DNA of 47,402 bases, from assembly GCA_009392195.1 (NCBI GenBank), contig VFGY01000036.1:1-47402 (forward strand), in the 5' to 3' direction. The notes beneath the pieces were generated by a model that was given only the letters and a program-made list of their open reading frames with translations, did not search any database and was not told the DNA's origin. Source of the DNA: SAR202 cluster bacterium. GTDB lineage: Bacteria > Chloroflexota > Dehalococcoidia > Lucifugimonadales > OSU-TB39. Positions within the stretch are counted from its first letter, which is position 1; each line of letters opens with the position of its first letter. The position numbers and the translations under genes are program-made. This document shows, one piece after another, positions 24,482 through 34,805 of the stretch.

Positions 24482-26596
24482 TTAGTTATCTCTATCATCT
24501 CCTAAACCATATTCTCCATCAGGTCTAAAAACAGCGTCATAATTACCATCTGATGGTTTTCCAAAATGTTCTCTATTCCAAAACCATACTCGACCTTGAT
24601 CTGAACCTGCTACTAAATCATATTTGCCGTCTCCATTCCAATCAACCGGTTCCGGATGAACTCCATGCCTCCAAAATTCCAGCGGTTTCCCTTGTTGGTT
24701 CCACAGTACAACTTTAGGATGTTTAAATACTGGAGCATTATTGGTTCCCACATTTTTCAAAAAAAGGACATAACTTCCACGAAAAGGGCTTCCATGTTGC
24801 GGACCTACTCCAATCAATAAATCCAATAATCCATCTCCATCCCAGTCAACTACATTGATCTTAGTCCTTCCTCTGCCATCTCCACCACCAGGAGTATAAA
24901 TACCGTGTGTTTTTATAGTCTTCCCATCTTCATATAATAATTTTTCACCTGGTAATACATTATTTATTTCGGCATCTTCAGTTCTACGGTAAATCGCTAA
25001 ATCCAAATCTAAATCTTGGATTACAATATCGGGTTTACCAGTTCCCGTAAAATCACCAATACCTGCCTTTTGCCTCCATGGACCTCTAAGTGGTTCACCT
25101 CCAATAATAGTTAGTCGCTGCGGAGGTCCCAATTCTGGTTCCTCTTTACTACCCCAATTTGGATAATAATCATATAAACCAATCATGTCAGATACTATAA
25201 GATCCAATAATCCATTCCCATTCCAATCCACAAGCACTGGGTTACTGTAACCTCCTGTATCTCCATCATATGGACTTTGAGATCCACCCCAGGTATACCC
25301 AGCAGATGGATTAGGTGTGGCTAACCTTCTAATTTCTGTAGTACCATATCGCAACTTTTCAGGCTTAGAAAACTTAAGCGGATTTATTGATATAGTTTTA
25401 TACCACAAAATATACCCTTCAACTCCACCAACCAGCAGATCCGGCATACCGGTATTTCTCCAATCACCAACTGTTGGAACACTGAAAAAACTGTTTGACA
25501 CGTGAGGATTATGTTGTTTTATTTTTTTAGGGGTATCATATACTGGCTGTCCAGAACCATCTTTACCAAGATATTTACACCAAATGGGATTCTGTGACCT
25601 ATCGCCAGCAAATATATCAAATCTATTTGATTCAAATGGATCTGCCACTCCAATATTTATATCAATATTGTTGGCGCTATTAAAAGGTTGATCCTGTATT
25701 GTAAATAATTCAGAATAAGTGCCAAAGTCAATATCGGTTCCATTTGAGTGTATAGGCATATAGTAAACACGACCGTAATAAGTTGCTAACAAAAGACCTG
25801 ACTCAATCGATTTAGGATTAACTAATGAAATCCATTTGGTGTGTTTGGGAATCTTAGCTGAAGAAGTTTTATGCTGCTGAAAAACGATTGAAGATCCTTT
25901 TGAAATATTTTTGTAAAGTGTCAAGATTTTATCAGGAAATGCTACTGGCCATTTTCCTTCTTTTGAATATCTTAAACGCTGGTCTTCAGGAACGACGTTT
26001 TGTAATTTCTCATTGAGGCTATATTGTTCATTTTCTGTATCTAGAATAATCAAATCTATTTTACCATCAGAATCCCAGTCTGCAGCAGTTACAGTACCTT
26101 TGTCGAACTTACCTCTATCGACTTTTTCTATTTCCCCGGCAGCATCTTTAAAAATCACTTCTGGATGTTTGGATTGATATTTGTCATATTCGGTAGATAG
26201 TTTCATCGATATGTGAGGGCTTTTGGAATAATAACGAGGTTTCAAAATCACCTCTATATTTCCGTCATTATCAAAATCTGCAGCTACTAAAATACATCCA
26301 GTCAACCCTTGATCTTTTTCGTCTCTATGAGGAGCTCTAGACATTTCACCAAGTCTAACTCCCCTATCCACTACAGGGGTCCCGTCATCCAAAAACTTAA
26401 TGAATTTGTGTGAATACATATCATTGCCAGTAGATAACATTTCCATTTCACCATCACAATCCCAATCCAAAACATGTATTGTGCTAGTAGGATCGCATGG
26501 AGCATGCATATTTGAAATAAGAGAATCATCTCCTAAAACAAGAGGAGAACCATCACCGACGTTTGAACCTTCAATAGAGCGTGGATATTTCTTCAT
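24482..26596 (-). CDS. FG-GAP/VCBS repeat protein without a signal peptide
   Basis: The start is ATG 26596, behind GGAGG, giving 704 residues. At least eight repeats carry calcium-loop motifs such as DWDCDGEMEM, DFDNDGNIEV, DWDSDGKIDL, DWNGNGLLDL, DWDGDGLLDL and DWNGDGKYDL, forming one or two beta-propellers. Such domains are usually extracellular, yet the N-terminus (MKKYPRSIEGSN) has no hydrophobic core. Either it stays in the cytoplasm or leaves by another route. Role unknown; sugar or glycan binding is plausible. It lies next to a Gfo/Idh/MocA gene on the same strand. Confidence 0.85.
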   Translation of the reverse strand: MKKYPRSIEGSNVGDGSPLVLGDDSLISNMHAPCDPTSTIHVLDWDCDGEMEMLSTGNDMYSHKFIKFLDDGTPVVDRGVRLGEMSRAPHRDEKDQGLTGCILVAADFDNDGNIEVILKPRYYSKSPHISMKLSTEYDKYQSKHPEVIFKDAAGEIEKVDRGKFDKGTVTAADWDSDGKIDLIILDTENEQYSLNEKLQNVVPEDQRLRYSKEGKWPVAFPDKILTLYKNISKGSSIVFQQHKTSSAKIPKHTKWISLVNPKSIESGLLLATYYGRVYYMPIHSNGTDIDFGTYSELFTIQDQPFNSANNIDINIGVADPFESNRFDIFAGDRSQNPIWCKYLGKDGSGQPVYDTPKKIKQHNPHVSNSFFSVPTVGDWRNTGMPDLLVGGVEGYILWYKTISINPLKFSKPEKLRYGTTEIRRLATPNPSAGYTWGGSQSPYDGDTGGYSNPVLVDWNGNGLLDLIVSDMIGLYDYYPNWGSKEEPELGPPQRLTIIGGEPLRGPWRQKAGIGDFTGTGKPDIVIQDLDLDLAIYRRTEDAEINNVLPGEKLLYEDGKTIKTHGIYTPGGGDGRGRTKINVVDWDGDGLLDLLIGVGPQHGSPFRGSYVLFLKNVGTNNAPVFKHPKVVLWNQQGKPLEFWRHGVHPEPVDWNGDGKYDLVAGSDQGRVWFWNREHFGKPSDGNYDAVFRPDGEYGLGDDRDN

Positions 26597-26676
26597 AGTA
26601 ATTACCTCCAATTGTGAATGTCTTTTGCTTCAATTAACTTTATGTTTATTTCTAAACGTAACCATCATACCAGTTA

Positions 26677-27723
26677 TCATTTACTAATAGTTACTGGTAA
26701 TTTTTTTTCAATCGATTCAATTATTGATAAAACTACTGCTAAAGACTTTTTTGCATCTCTACACGAAACATATGGCAATGCATTGCCTTTTATCACATCA
26801 CAAAAATGTTTGAGTTGTTCAACCAGAGGGTCTACCTCATCAGGAAGATTAGAGGATTTTTTAATTGGGTATTGCCATCCAGATGATTCTGTATTTTCAT
26901 AATTCCATAATTCCATTTTAGGAAATGATAATGATTGTTTTGAACCTAAAAAATAATAACAGTTTTCATCAACAGGATAATAATATTTATTTTCATGAGT
27001 AGTTAATTCATAAGACCAAGGAGATGCAGAAGAATCGGAGGCGAAAATATTTCCTAAGGCACCACTAGCAAATTCGACTGATATAACCATAGAATCTTCT
27101 ACTTCAAATTTTCTGGTTTCCGAACTTGCCTTAGCATAAACTTCCACTATTTCCCCACATAAATGCCTCAGCAAATCTATTTCATGTATCAAGTTGATAA
27201 ATAGTGGCCCTCCACCTGGTTTTTTTCTTTTCCATTCAATCTCAAAATAATCTTCAGGTTTGTACAATGCCCACAACATTGACACTCCAATCAATCTGCC
27301 AAAATCATTATCATCAATTAAGTCTTTCGTTTTTTTTACTAAGGAACTATGTCTTCGGTGATGTCCTACCAAAACATGTACTTGTTCTGATTCGGCAATT
27401 TCTGTAATTCGATCAGCCGATTCGATTGAATCTGCTATAGGTTTCTCTATCAACATATGAATTTTATGTTTTGCGCAAATCCTAGCAACAGTTTGATGTT
27501 GGCTATTGGGAACAGATATGATTACTCCATCCGGTCTTTGTGTCAACAATAGGTCTTCTAATTCATTGTAGAATGCAACTTTATATTGGTCCGCTAGGGA
27601 ATTTACCGATTGATCGATATCTGATATCCCAACAAGGTCAACTCCTCGATAATTAGAAATAAGTTCCGCATGTTTAGCACCGATTACACCTCCCCCTATA
27701 ACAGCTAATCTAAGTGACTTCAA
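26677..27723 (-). CDS. Gfo/Idh/MocA family oxidoreductase
   Basis: 348 residues. The Rossmann motif GGGVIGAKH is near residue 10, the catalytic Lys sits in EKPIADS, and a His-rich helix VLVGHHRRHS and the EIDLLRHLCG segment fit sugar dehydrogenases of this family. TTG start at 27723, with AGGGG on the minus strand. It probably oxidises a sugar or inositol-like substrate with NAD. It is in line with the PhyH gene behind it (51 bp) and the VCBS gene ahead, so a three-gene minus-strand unit is likely. Confidence 0.88.
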   Translation of the reverse strand: MKSLRLAVIGGGVIGAKHAELISNYRGVDLVGISDIDQSVNSLADQYKVAFYNELEDLLLTQRPDGVIISVPNSQHQTVARICAKHKIHMLIEKPIADSIESADRITEIAESEQVHVLVGHHRRHSSLVKKTKDLIDDNDFGRLIGVSMLWALYKPEDYFEIEWKRKKPGGGPLFINLIHEIDLLRHLCGEIVEVYAKASSETRKFEVEDSMVISVEFASGALGNIFASDSSASPWSYELTTHENKYYYPVDENCYYFLGSKQSLSFPKMELWNYENTESSGWQYPIKKSSNLPDEVDPLVEQLKHFCDVIKGNALPYVSCRDAKKSLAVVLSIIESIEKKLPVTISK

Positions 27724-27774
27724 AGCACACCCCTAAATCAAATATGTATTGGAAACAGAACATCCCAATTTAAC

Positions 27775-28557
27775 TTATTCCAAACAATCATCGCCTAAAG
27801 AATTCAATGGTGTGAAATCTCTGTTATTTTGAAACCAAGGACGTGAGGATTCAGTACACGCATTACTAACAGCATTGTAATTCATATACAACACTGCTCT
27901 CCTCCACGGTGAAACATTGTTAGCAGATCCATGCACCAAAGTGCATAATACGAAAGCTGCGGAACCAGCTGGTCCAATCAATGGCTCAATCGTACTTTCA
28001 TTAGCTAATTTTTCAAGCAAAGTGTTATCGATATGATGAAGAGCATACCCTTTCCCTTTAGCATCTTCGTGCAATTTAGATTCAAAAAGCCCATATTTAT
28101 GAGAACCAGGAATTACTAAAAGAGGTGATGTCACAGCAGTGCAATCATCGATAAAAACTGTAGCCATTATACATTTCGGTTCTTTCATACCGTCAATATA
28201 TTGAAACGGGGGATAATCCTGATGCCAATCCCAAGATGCTCCTGAACCAAAACCATATTTAGGATTTAGACGACTTTGGTGTAAATATACTTCATCATTT
28301 AAAAGTTGCTTAACGGGTTCCAACATTCTTGGATGACGCAGCATATGTTCAAACGGATTTGAATAAGAATGTACACCGAAAGCTAATCGTGCTGCTTTAC
28401 TATCGTGCTTCTCTCTTACTATCTCCGGTCCAGTTCTATTTAAAATTGATGGAACTTCATTTTGCAACTTTGCAATTTCATTCTTGCTAAACAACTCCGG
28501 GAAAAATAAATATCCTTGATCATTAAATTGCGAAATATTTTCAGCCGAAAGCTTCAT
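27775..28557 (-). CDS. Phytanoyl-CoA dioxygenase (PhyH/EctD-like) family protein
   Basis: 260 residues with all Fe/2-oxoglutarate residues: H112 and D114 (DWHQDYPPF), distal H209 (LVHGSANN) and the Arg pair near 219 (WRRAV), plus PGSHKYG. WHQDYPPF and the DGM segment resemble ectoine- and proline-hydroxylase relatives. A small-molecule hydroxylase is therefore likely, with unknown substrate. The ATG at 28557 is preceded by a strong AAGGAGAGG. It starts the minus-strand unit with the oxidoreductase and VCBS genes. Confidence 0.89.
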   Translation of the reverse strand: MKLSAENISQFNDQGYLFFPELFSKNEIAKLQNEVPSILNRTGPEIVREKHDSKAARLAFGVHSYSNPFEHMLRHPRMLEPVKQLLNDEVYLHQSRLNPKYGFGSGASWDWHQDYPPFQYIDGMKEPKCIMATVFIDDCTAVTSPLLVIPGSHKYGLFESKLHEDAKGKGYALHHIDNTLLEKLANESTIEPLIGPAGSAAFVLCTLVHGSANNVSPWRRAVLYMNYNAVSNACTESSRPWFQNNRDFTPLNSLGDDCLE

Positions 28558-28712
28558 AGAGCCTCTCCTTAATCAAAATTAATTTCCAATTCAAATATTG
28601 TGTGATTGTAAATCAAAAAGATGTATATTTATACACACAGATAAATCAAACAAAATTGATATCTATATTTATTGCTGTTTATGTATATTCACAGTTGTTC
28701 TAAGGGGTAGCA

Positions 28713-30263
28713 ATGTATAAACCAAAGCTGATTTATTATCATGATTCAAGACATTATTTGCTGTATAGATTTGACCCACCAATGAGTTTAAATCAACTCC
28801 GTAAACCAGTCGACGATTTAATCGGTACAGGGATTGACACATTAGTATATGGAGTTGGAATGGGTCAAACCTTCCTTTATGATACGAATGTAGGGTACAG
28901 ATTCGGCGAAAAAATTGACCTGCACGATCGTAACATCGTATGGTGGAGAGCTTCAGAAAACTTAGAGACTGCTATAAAGGCAGGAAATGACCCCTTCAAG
29001 ATAATAGTAGACAGAGCACATGAAAAGGGAATAAGAATAATTGGAAGTATCCGAATAAATGATAGCGGTGCACCTGATGGGAACACCTATAATGTCGGCA
29101 AATTGAAATATGAAAATCCAGAAGTAATGATTGGCGAAGATCCTAACGGTAGCCCTCACGCACCAACATCACTTGATTTCGCAAAAGATATTGTGAGGGA
29201 AGAACGACTGGCTGTAATAGAAGAGATATGTGACCGTTACGGTGCTGATGGCATAGAAATAGATGAATATATACGTATATTTTTCAAATCATCTGAAATC
29301 AAACAGAATATACCTATCCTTACCAAGTGGATAACAGACGTTAGAAATTTATTAGATCAAATTGGTAAAAAAAGAAATCAGCGTTTATCTTTATCTTTAA
29401 GAATCCATCCTTCGGAGAAAGCAAATTTAGATATCGGGATCGATATAAAACATTGGATACAAAAAGGAATAATTGATTGGATTATCCCACATGGAGATAC
29501 AAGTATTGTTGACACAGTGCCCGATTTCGGATGGATGGCAAATGAAATCCACAAGGTTGGAGGAACTATATATCCTCCATTAGGTAGAGAAACATATGAT
29601 GACAGATATCAAACTCCAACTATAGAAATGCTAAGAGCTACGGCAACTAATTTTAATGCCGCAGGTGCAGATGGATTTTATTTAGCTGACAGACAATGGC
29701 CCCACACAAATAAGGAATATCAAATATTTAGAGAAATGTCTGATCCAGTTATATACTCAAGGAAAAACAAACATTATGCATTAGCCTATGAAAGACCCAA
29801 AAATGATCCTCATTTAAATAAAAGATATCTACCACAAGTCCTTAAAGAAGGTGAAACCAATAAAATACCAATAATTATAGGAGACGATATTCCAGCGGCA
29901 ATCAAAGATAACGAACTAGAAAATATCAAACTAGGGCTGAGAGTTTGCCAATACAATGTAAGAGACCAAATTAATATTAAACTAAATAATCATCCTCTAT
30001 CAATTAGTGATGCCAAACTTACTAGTTTCTATGGAGGGATTGTTCCTTACTTCCCTCAAAAATTAGGTATGCCTGGAAGGATTGACACCCATCACTGGAT
30101 TGAGTTCACATTGCCAAAAACTATAGTATTCCAAGGTGAAAACATTTTAGAAATCACAATGATGCAGCAATGGAAAGATTTTATAATTGAAAGATCTGTT
30201 AATTCTGTTGAAATATGGATTAACTACACTGATATCCCTGAGCAAATTGGGCAGCAGATGTAA
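28713..30263 (+). CDS. TIM-barrel glycoside-hydrolase-like protein (paralogue 1)
   Basis: 516 residues, ATG with AGGGG just upstream. A barrel of the family of uncharacterised glycosyl-hydrolase-like proteins: YYHDSRHYLLYRFDPP at the start, AHEKGIRIIGSIRINDSG, then YGADGIEIDEY where an Asp/Glu pair could be catalytic, then SLRIHPSEKANLD and IIPHGDTS. A C-terminal beta domain (about 380-510) follows. A related protein is encoded at 36683-38344, with the same order of blocks. No signal peptide. Substrate unknown; polysaccharide hydrolysis is only inferred from the fold. Confidence 0.72.
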   Translation: MYKPKLIYYHDSRHYLLYRFDPPMSLNQLRKPVDDLIGTGIDTLVYGVGMGQTFLYDTNVGYRFGEKIDLHDRNIVWWRASENLETAIKAGNDPFKIIVDRAHEKGIRIIGSIRINDSGAPDGNTYNVGKLKYENPEVMIGEDPNGSPHAPTSLDFAKDIVREERLAVIEEICDRYGADGIEIDEYIRIFFKSSEIKQNIPILTKWITDVRNLLDQIGKKRNQRLSLSLRIHPSEKANLDIGIDIKHWIQKGIIDWIIPHGDTSIVDTVPDFGWMANEIHKVGGTIYPPLGRETYDDRYQTPTIEMLRATATNFNAAGADGFYLADRQWPHTNKEYQIFREMSDPVIYSRKNKHYALAYERPKNDPHLNKRYLPQVLKEGETNKIPIIIGDDIPAAIKDNELENIKLGLRVCQYNVRDQINIKLNNHPLSISDAKLTSFYGGIVPYFPQKLGMPGRIDTHHWIEFTLPKTIVFQGENILEITMMQQWKDFIIERSVNSVEIWINYTDIPEQIGQQM

Positions 30264-30301
30264 TTATGTTTGTATAGAAATCAGTGATAACAGCTAACAG
30301 A

Positions 30302-31201
30302 TTAAGTGCGTGCTTCAACACCTGCTAAGGTTTCATAAGCTTTCACCAAAGCTTGGGTACCTTCATCACCTAACCCTTTCGATAATAGTGATGCAAACAT
30401 CTGACTAGCTAAAGAGGTGCCTGGAATAGGTACATTCATTGCTTGAGCAGTTTCAATAACCAACCTAAGATCTTTTTGCTGTAACTTGATCATGAACCCT
30501 GGATCAAAGTCCCCTTTTACTATTCTAGGAGCCAAATTGTTTAATTGCCAAGAAGCTGCTGCTCCACCACCAACCGCATCTATAGTTTTCTCTAAATCAG
30601 CTCCCGATTTAGCAGCAAAAACTAACGCTTCTGCTACCGCATTCATGGTTCCTGCAACCAAAATTTGGTTTACAAGTTTAGTTGTTTGTCCCATACCAGA
30701 TTCGCCAGTATAAATTATGTTTTTACCCATAGATTCAAATAATGGAACACACCGTTCATATGCAGATTTTGCACCTCCAATCATAATGGATAACGTTCCT
30801 TCAATTGCTCCCCAAGAACCACCACTAACTGGAGCATCAATCATGTAACATCCTTTGGAATTCAATTCCGCATTAAGTTCTTTAGTTATCTTAGGAGAAA
30901 TGGTACTCATGTCAATAACTATCGAATCCTTTTGAATTGTTTCCATTATCCCTTCTTCACCCAATAAAAGTTCCTGTACGTCAGGTGAATCAGTTACCAT
31001 CGTAATGATTACTTTTGCATTTGTTGCTACATCAGCTGGATTATTTGCAATAATTGCTCCCTTTTCTTCTAATTCAGTACATTTTGAACGGGTTCGGTTA
31101 TAAACCACTAATTCAAATCCATCTTTCATTAGATTACGCGCCATTGGTAATCCCATAATTCCCAAACCTATAAAACCAATTTTTTCTTTCTTTACATCCA
31201 T
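30302..31201 (-). CDS. 3-hydroxyisobutyrate dehydrogenase family (GarR/tartronate semialdehyde reductase-like)
   Basis: 299 residues. The nucleotide loop GLGIMG is at 12-17, the substrate-binding DAPVSGGSWGA near 122, and the catalytic Lys175 in GQTTKLVNQ. The length and GGSWGAIEGTLSIMIGG fit the 3-hydroxyacid dehydrogenases: tartronate semialdehyde reductase (GarR/GlxR) or 3-hydroxyisobutyrate dehydrogenase. NAD or NADP preference cannot be fixed. The ATG at 31201 has AGGA upstream. The divergent neighbour, an HpcH/HpaI aldolase, could make its substrate, tartronate semialdehyde, so the pair may act in one pathway. Confidence 0.88.
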   Translation of the reverse strand: MDVKKEKIGFIGLGIMGLPMARNLMKDGFELVVYNRTRSKCTELEEKGAIIANNPADVATNAKVIITMVTDSPDVQELLLGEEGIMETIQKDSIVIDMSTISPKITKELNAELNSKGCYMIDAPVSGGSWGAIEGTLSIMIGGAKSAYERCVPLFESMGKNIIYTGESGMGQTTKLVNQILVAGTMNAVAEALVFAAKSGADLEKTIDAVGGGAAASWQLNNLAPRIVKGDFDPGFMIKLQQKDLRLVIETAQAMNVPIPGTSLASQMFASLLSKGLGDEGTQALVKAYETLAGVEART

Positions 31202-31345
31202 TATTGTTATCCTTTAAAACATTTAGTCAATTTCAATTATAAAATATCCAAGAACAGTTAGACTAATCGAAGTTAATAATCGAGTCAACATATCTATATC
31301 TCAAACAATAATCCAAAATCAAATTAATATTTTCAATTATTCATA

Positions 31346-31376
31346 TTAACTGCATAGCATTGTGGGGTAATATAAT
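31346..31376 (+). promoter_or_regulatory. Possible promoter for the aldolase gene
   Basis: A perfect -10 TATAAT at 31371-31376, with TTAACT at 31346-31351 as a moderate -35 at 19-base spacing. It lies 43 bases before the ATG at 31419. The wide spacing makes it uncertain. Confidence 0.4.
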
Positions 31377-31418
31377 TGTGTTTTGGAACCTATCAATAAT
31401 TAAGGAGATTTAATTTAA

Positions 31419-32183
31419 ATGTACCCAAGTAATATAAGAGAACGGTTAAAAAATAACGAATTGCTATTGAGCACCTTAATTTTTGGTAGAGAACCACATG
31501 TAGCTGCAGCAATTTACCAAACTAAACCTGACTGGGTCTGGATAGACCAAGAACACTCTCCGTGGGGTACAGAATCGATTAATATGTTATGTGTTATGGC
31601 AAGGCAGGCAGGAGTCGCTGGCGTTATAAGAGTACCATGGAACACACCAGGCGATATCAAAAAAGCTTATGATGTTGGTGCTGTAGGAGTGATGGTTCCC
31701 CAAGTTGATACACCAGAAGAAGTTAAGGATGCCGTGAGATTCGCTAAATATCCTCCAATAGGAGAAAGAGGAATCGCACCGTGGTTTGCTATGCCGTTAG
31801 GTATAACTCCTCAAGAAGTAATCCAGAAAGCAAACGATGAAACTATACTGATATTGCAAATGGAAAGCGTTGAAGCATTTTCAAAAATTGATGAAATATT
31901 AGAGGTTGAAAATTTTGAAGTTATGTTATTCGGCCCAGATGATTTTACAGCATCCCTAGGAGTTTCGAGTCCGTCTCATCCAAAAGTTGAAAAAGCTATG
32001 CTTGATGTAGCCGCAAAAGTTAAAAAATCAGGAAAAGCCTTAGCAACAACTTTTGCTGATCCAGAAACAGCGAGACGCTGGATAAAAGAGGGATACCGAA
32101 TGATGAATGTAAGCAGTGTACTAGCTCTAGGAACTATACAAACAGAAAAAATATTTAATGAACTCAGAGAAGAATTCGGTTAG
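31419..32183 (+). CDS. HpcH/HpaI family class II aldolase
   Basis: 254 residues, standard for this pyruvate-aldolase family. Metal and substrate residues are in place: E45-H46 (IDQEHSPWG), R71 (VIRVPW), E149 (QMES) and D174/D175 (FGPDDF). Family knowledge: it cleaves 4-hydroxy-2-oxo acids such as 2-keto-3-deoxyglucarate to pyruvate plus an aldehyde. The ribosome binding site AAGGAG precedes the ATG. The adjacent PfkB kinase (KDG-type) and GarR-like reductase suggest sugar-acid breakdown; 2-keto-3-deoxy-sugar-acid cleavage is inferred. Confidence 0.88.
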   Translation: MYPSNIRERLKNNELLLSTLIFGREPHVAAAIYQTKPDWVWIDQEHSPWGTESINMLCVMARQAGVAGVIRVPWNTPGDIKKAYDVGAVGVMVPQVDTPEEVKDAVRFAKYPPIGERGIAPWFAMPLGITPQEVIQKANDETILILQMESVEAFSKIDEILEVENFEVMLFGPDDFTASLGVSSPSHPKVEKAMLDVAAKVKKSGKALATTFADPETARRWIKEGYRMMNVSSVLALGTIQTEKIFNELREEFG

Positions 32184-32309
32184 CATACAATTAATTTAGC
32201 ATAGTAGATTTATTAGCAACTTAGAATTGTAAATCTAGGAACATTACAAACTTTAATTTATTTTGTATTGGGTTAAAACTTTAGCCCAGAATTTAGGGAC
32301 AACTGGAAA

Positions 32310-33254
32310 ATGCCAGAAATAATCAGTATCGGAGAATGCCTTATTGAACTTTTCTCCAAGGAACCTATCCAAAAAGCGACTACTTTCAATAGATCGCTTG
32401 GAGGAGATAGTTTCAATATTCTTGTTGCTGCTTCACGACTGGGCACGAAAACGGGATATATAACTAACTTTGGAGACGACCCATTCGAACCATATCTTAG
32501 AGAAACTATTACTAACGAAAACATTGATGCTTCAAGTATAAATGTAGTGCAAGGATTTAATTCTGTCGCTTTTATAGCTATAAAGGAAGATGGAGACCGC
32601 GAATTCGTATACTATCGGAAAGGCAGTGCTGCAACTAAAATTCAAGTTAACGATATTGATGAAGCATATATTTCAAAAGCAAAGATAATGCATTGTAGTG
32701 GAATAGCTCAAGCTATTTCAACCTCAGCAAAAGATGCAGTTCTTCAAGCGGCAAAATTAGCCCGCCAAAATAATCTTGTCGTTTCCTATGACCCAAACTA
32801 CCGCCATCAATTATGGTCGCATAATGATGCAAGGGAGGCCATGCTGGAATTAATGCCATACGTAGATATTTTCATGCCTAGTTTACCAGCGGATTCTGTA
32901 CCTTTATTTAATAGCGACAACCCAAATTATGTAATCAAACAATGTCACGAAATGGGAGTAAAAACAGTAATACTTACCATGGGAGAGATAGGAGCGATTG
33001 TTAGCAATGGTAATCAACAATATACACTAAATCCTTACATCTATGACAAAATTGTTGATACAACTGGTGCTGGAGATTCGTTCAAAGGCGGAGTTCTACA
33101 TGGACTTTTATCTGGCAAAAGTATAGAAGAATCGGCATTAATTGGTAATATTTCAGCAGGTATAACCATAACTGGTAGAGGCGCCACCAACGCAATGCCA
33201 TATCGCAAACAAGTCTACGAAATTTTGAAAACCCTTAAACTTACATCAAATTAA
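32310..33254 (+). CDS. PfkB carbohydrate kinase, 2-keto-3-deoxygluconate-kinase-like
   Basis: 314 residues with the PfkB N-terminal motif (SLGGDSFNILVAASRLGTKTG) and C-terminal motif DTTGAGDSFKGG, including the catalytic Asp. The FVYYRKGSAATKI segment is characteristic of KDG kinases and related aldonic-acid kinases. It would phosphorylate a keto-deoxy sugar acid in the cytoplasm. It lies 126 bp behind the HpcH/HpaI aldolase on the same strand and could share its transcript. The KDG assignment is likely but not proven. Confidence 0.88.
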   Translation: MPEIISIGECLIELFSKEPIQKATTFNRSLGGDSFNILVAASRLGTKTGYITNFGDDPFEPYLRETITNENIDASSINVVQGFNSVAFIAIKEDGDREFVYYRKGSAATKIQVNDIDEAYISKAKIMHCSGIAQAISTSAKDAVLQAAKLARQNNLVVSYDPNYRHQLWSHNDAREAMLELMPYVDIFMPSLPADSVPLFNSDNPNYVIKQCHEMGVKTVILTMGEIGAIVSNGNQQYTLNPYIYDKIVDTTGAGDSFKGGVLHGLLSGKSIEESALIGNISAGITITGRGATNAMPYRKQVYEILKTLKLTSN

Positions 33255-33343
33255 GAGATTCAAAAAAACATTTTGATTAAATTACATTCGTGGACTGAGG
33301 ATCTCCGAAATCCGACTAATTCAATAGGATGGCTAGATTAAAC

Positions 33344-34576
33344 CTACTGGTCTTTTTTGAATTGAATAAGTAAAGTTTTTATTTGCGTTAGAATTATCAA
33401 AAGTATCATTAATATAACCAAATAACCTACAATATTGAAAATCTCTAAATCTGTTATCAACCCACTCGAAAAACTTCCTACCAAAACTCCTACGGAATAT
33501 ATTGCATAATAGAACCCGAATCCTAGTCCCCTGTTCCCACTATTAGTTGAACGGCTTAGTAGAGCACTAGATGCGGGTGATATTAATCCGTATCCAAATC
33601 CGAAAATCGCCATTGAAACCATTACGCCAGTATATTGTTGTGTTTGATAATTTAGGAACATGCTAAAACAAATAAATATTAATCCGGAAAGTAAAATCAA
33701 AGGAGCAAAACGTTTATCTACTAACCGATTTAATGGCGATAGCATAACAAAAAATGCAACTAAAGCATAAATAGAGAAAGCTAAGCCAGATTTTCCAGGT
33801 TCAACATTTTGTGTTTCCAAAAGTACTGGTATTTCTGTAACTAACACACCTACTCCAATTGTAAGTGCCAAAATAGAAAGGTAACTGATTATAATATCTG
33901 TATTAGTATTAGTGATAGTTTTATTCTCTAGCACCTCAACTGGTTGTATTTGTGATTTAGCAACATTTTCTTGACGCATTGATGTCTTATCATTTTGTTT
34001 ATCCTTAGTTTGGCTATTCAAATTGAATATACAAAAAACGATTAATGCGGTTATCAGTATCGCAGCGTCCATAAGATAGACAATAGTAAGATTTGAAATT
34101 TGTGACAAATAACCGGCTGAAGCAGGTCCGATTATCGCAGCAAGGGCTATGATCGAACCCGTTATTCCCATAGCCCTGCCTTGTTTATTAAAAGAAGTTT
34201 CATCACCTATTATTGAATAGCAACCTGGAGCCAGAACTGACGCGACTAACCCGTGGAAAGACCGTATAACCAGTAATTGCTCAGGGTTTGTAACTAAAGA
34301 ATATCCAATTAGAGATACTGCCGTAAGACCAAGGCCAATAGCCACAGGTGTTTTCCTGCCAAACTTATCTAACATGTAACCTGACACCAAATTCCCAAAC
34401 AAATTAGTTCCAGAATATATGCCTACGATCAGAGCAATCATAAAGCTATCAGCTCCTAGCTGAAGAGCGAAATTTGAAGCAGTAGAGAATTGAATGAAAA
34501 GATCTAAAAATGCGGCGAAAACAACAATCCTAGCAGACCAAACAAGCAAGTATTTTTCCCGAAAAACCCAATCCAT
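33344..34576 (-). CDS. MFS transporter
   Basis: 410 residues with twelve hydrophobic segments in two sets of six, separated by a charged loop of about 40 residues near 190-230 (SQTKDKQNDKTSMRQENV). The conserved loop between helices 2 and 3 reads GYMLDKFGRKTPV, the standard MFS motif. Direction and substrate are unknown; the first half resembles drug or sugar-acid carriers. ATG start at 34576. It is flanked by a convergent kinase and a divergent Gfo/Idh/MocA gene, both of sugar metabolism, so a sugar-acid carrier is possible. Confidence 0.88.
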   Translation of the reverse strand: MDWVFREKYLLVWSARIVVFAAFLDLFIQFSTASNFALQLGADSFMIALIVGIYSGTNLFGNLVSGYMLDKFGRKTPVAIGLGLTAVSLIGYSLVTNPEQLLVIRSFHGLVASVLAPGCYSIIGDETSFNKQGRAMGITGSIIALAAIIGPASAGYLSQISNLTIVYLMDAAILITALIVFCIFNLNSQTKDKQNDKTSMRQENVAKSQIQPVEVLENKTITNTNTDIIISYLSILALTIGVGVLVTEIPVLLETQNVEPGKSGLAFSIYALVAFFVMLSPLNRLVDKRFAPLILLSGLIFICFSMFLNYQTQQYTGVMVSMAIFGFGYGLISPASSALLSRSTNSGNRGLGFGFYYAIYSVGVLVGSFSSGLITDLEIFNIVGYLVILMILLIILTQIKTLLIQFKKDQ

Positions 34577-34805
34577 TTAATTATGTGACATGAATTTTTC
34601 TTTTATCTTATTTTATTTACAATAAACCGAATTTATGTTACCAAATCCAAAACAAATCATACACCAGTTATTGGATTACTAATTTACCATCTAAGCATAA
34701 TTGTTAAAGAGCTATTGTTTTAGTTAATATAGATACCAAATGATACAAGGTGCATATCCCTTGGGAGTACGATTTAATAGAATTATTCATAAATGAAGGA
34801 ATTTT

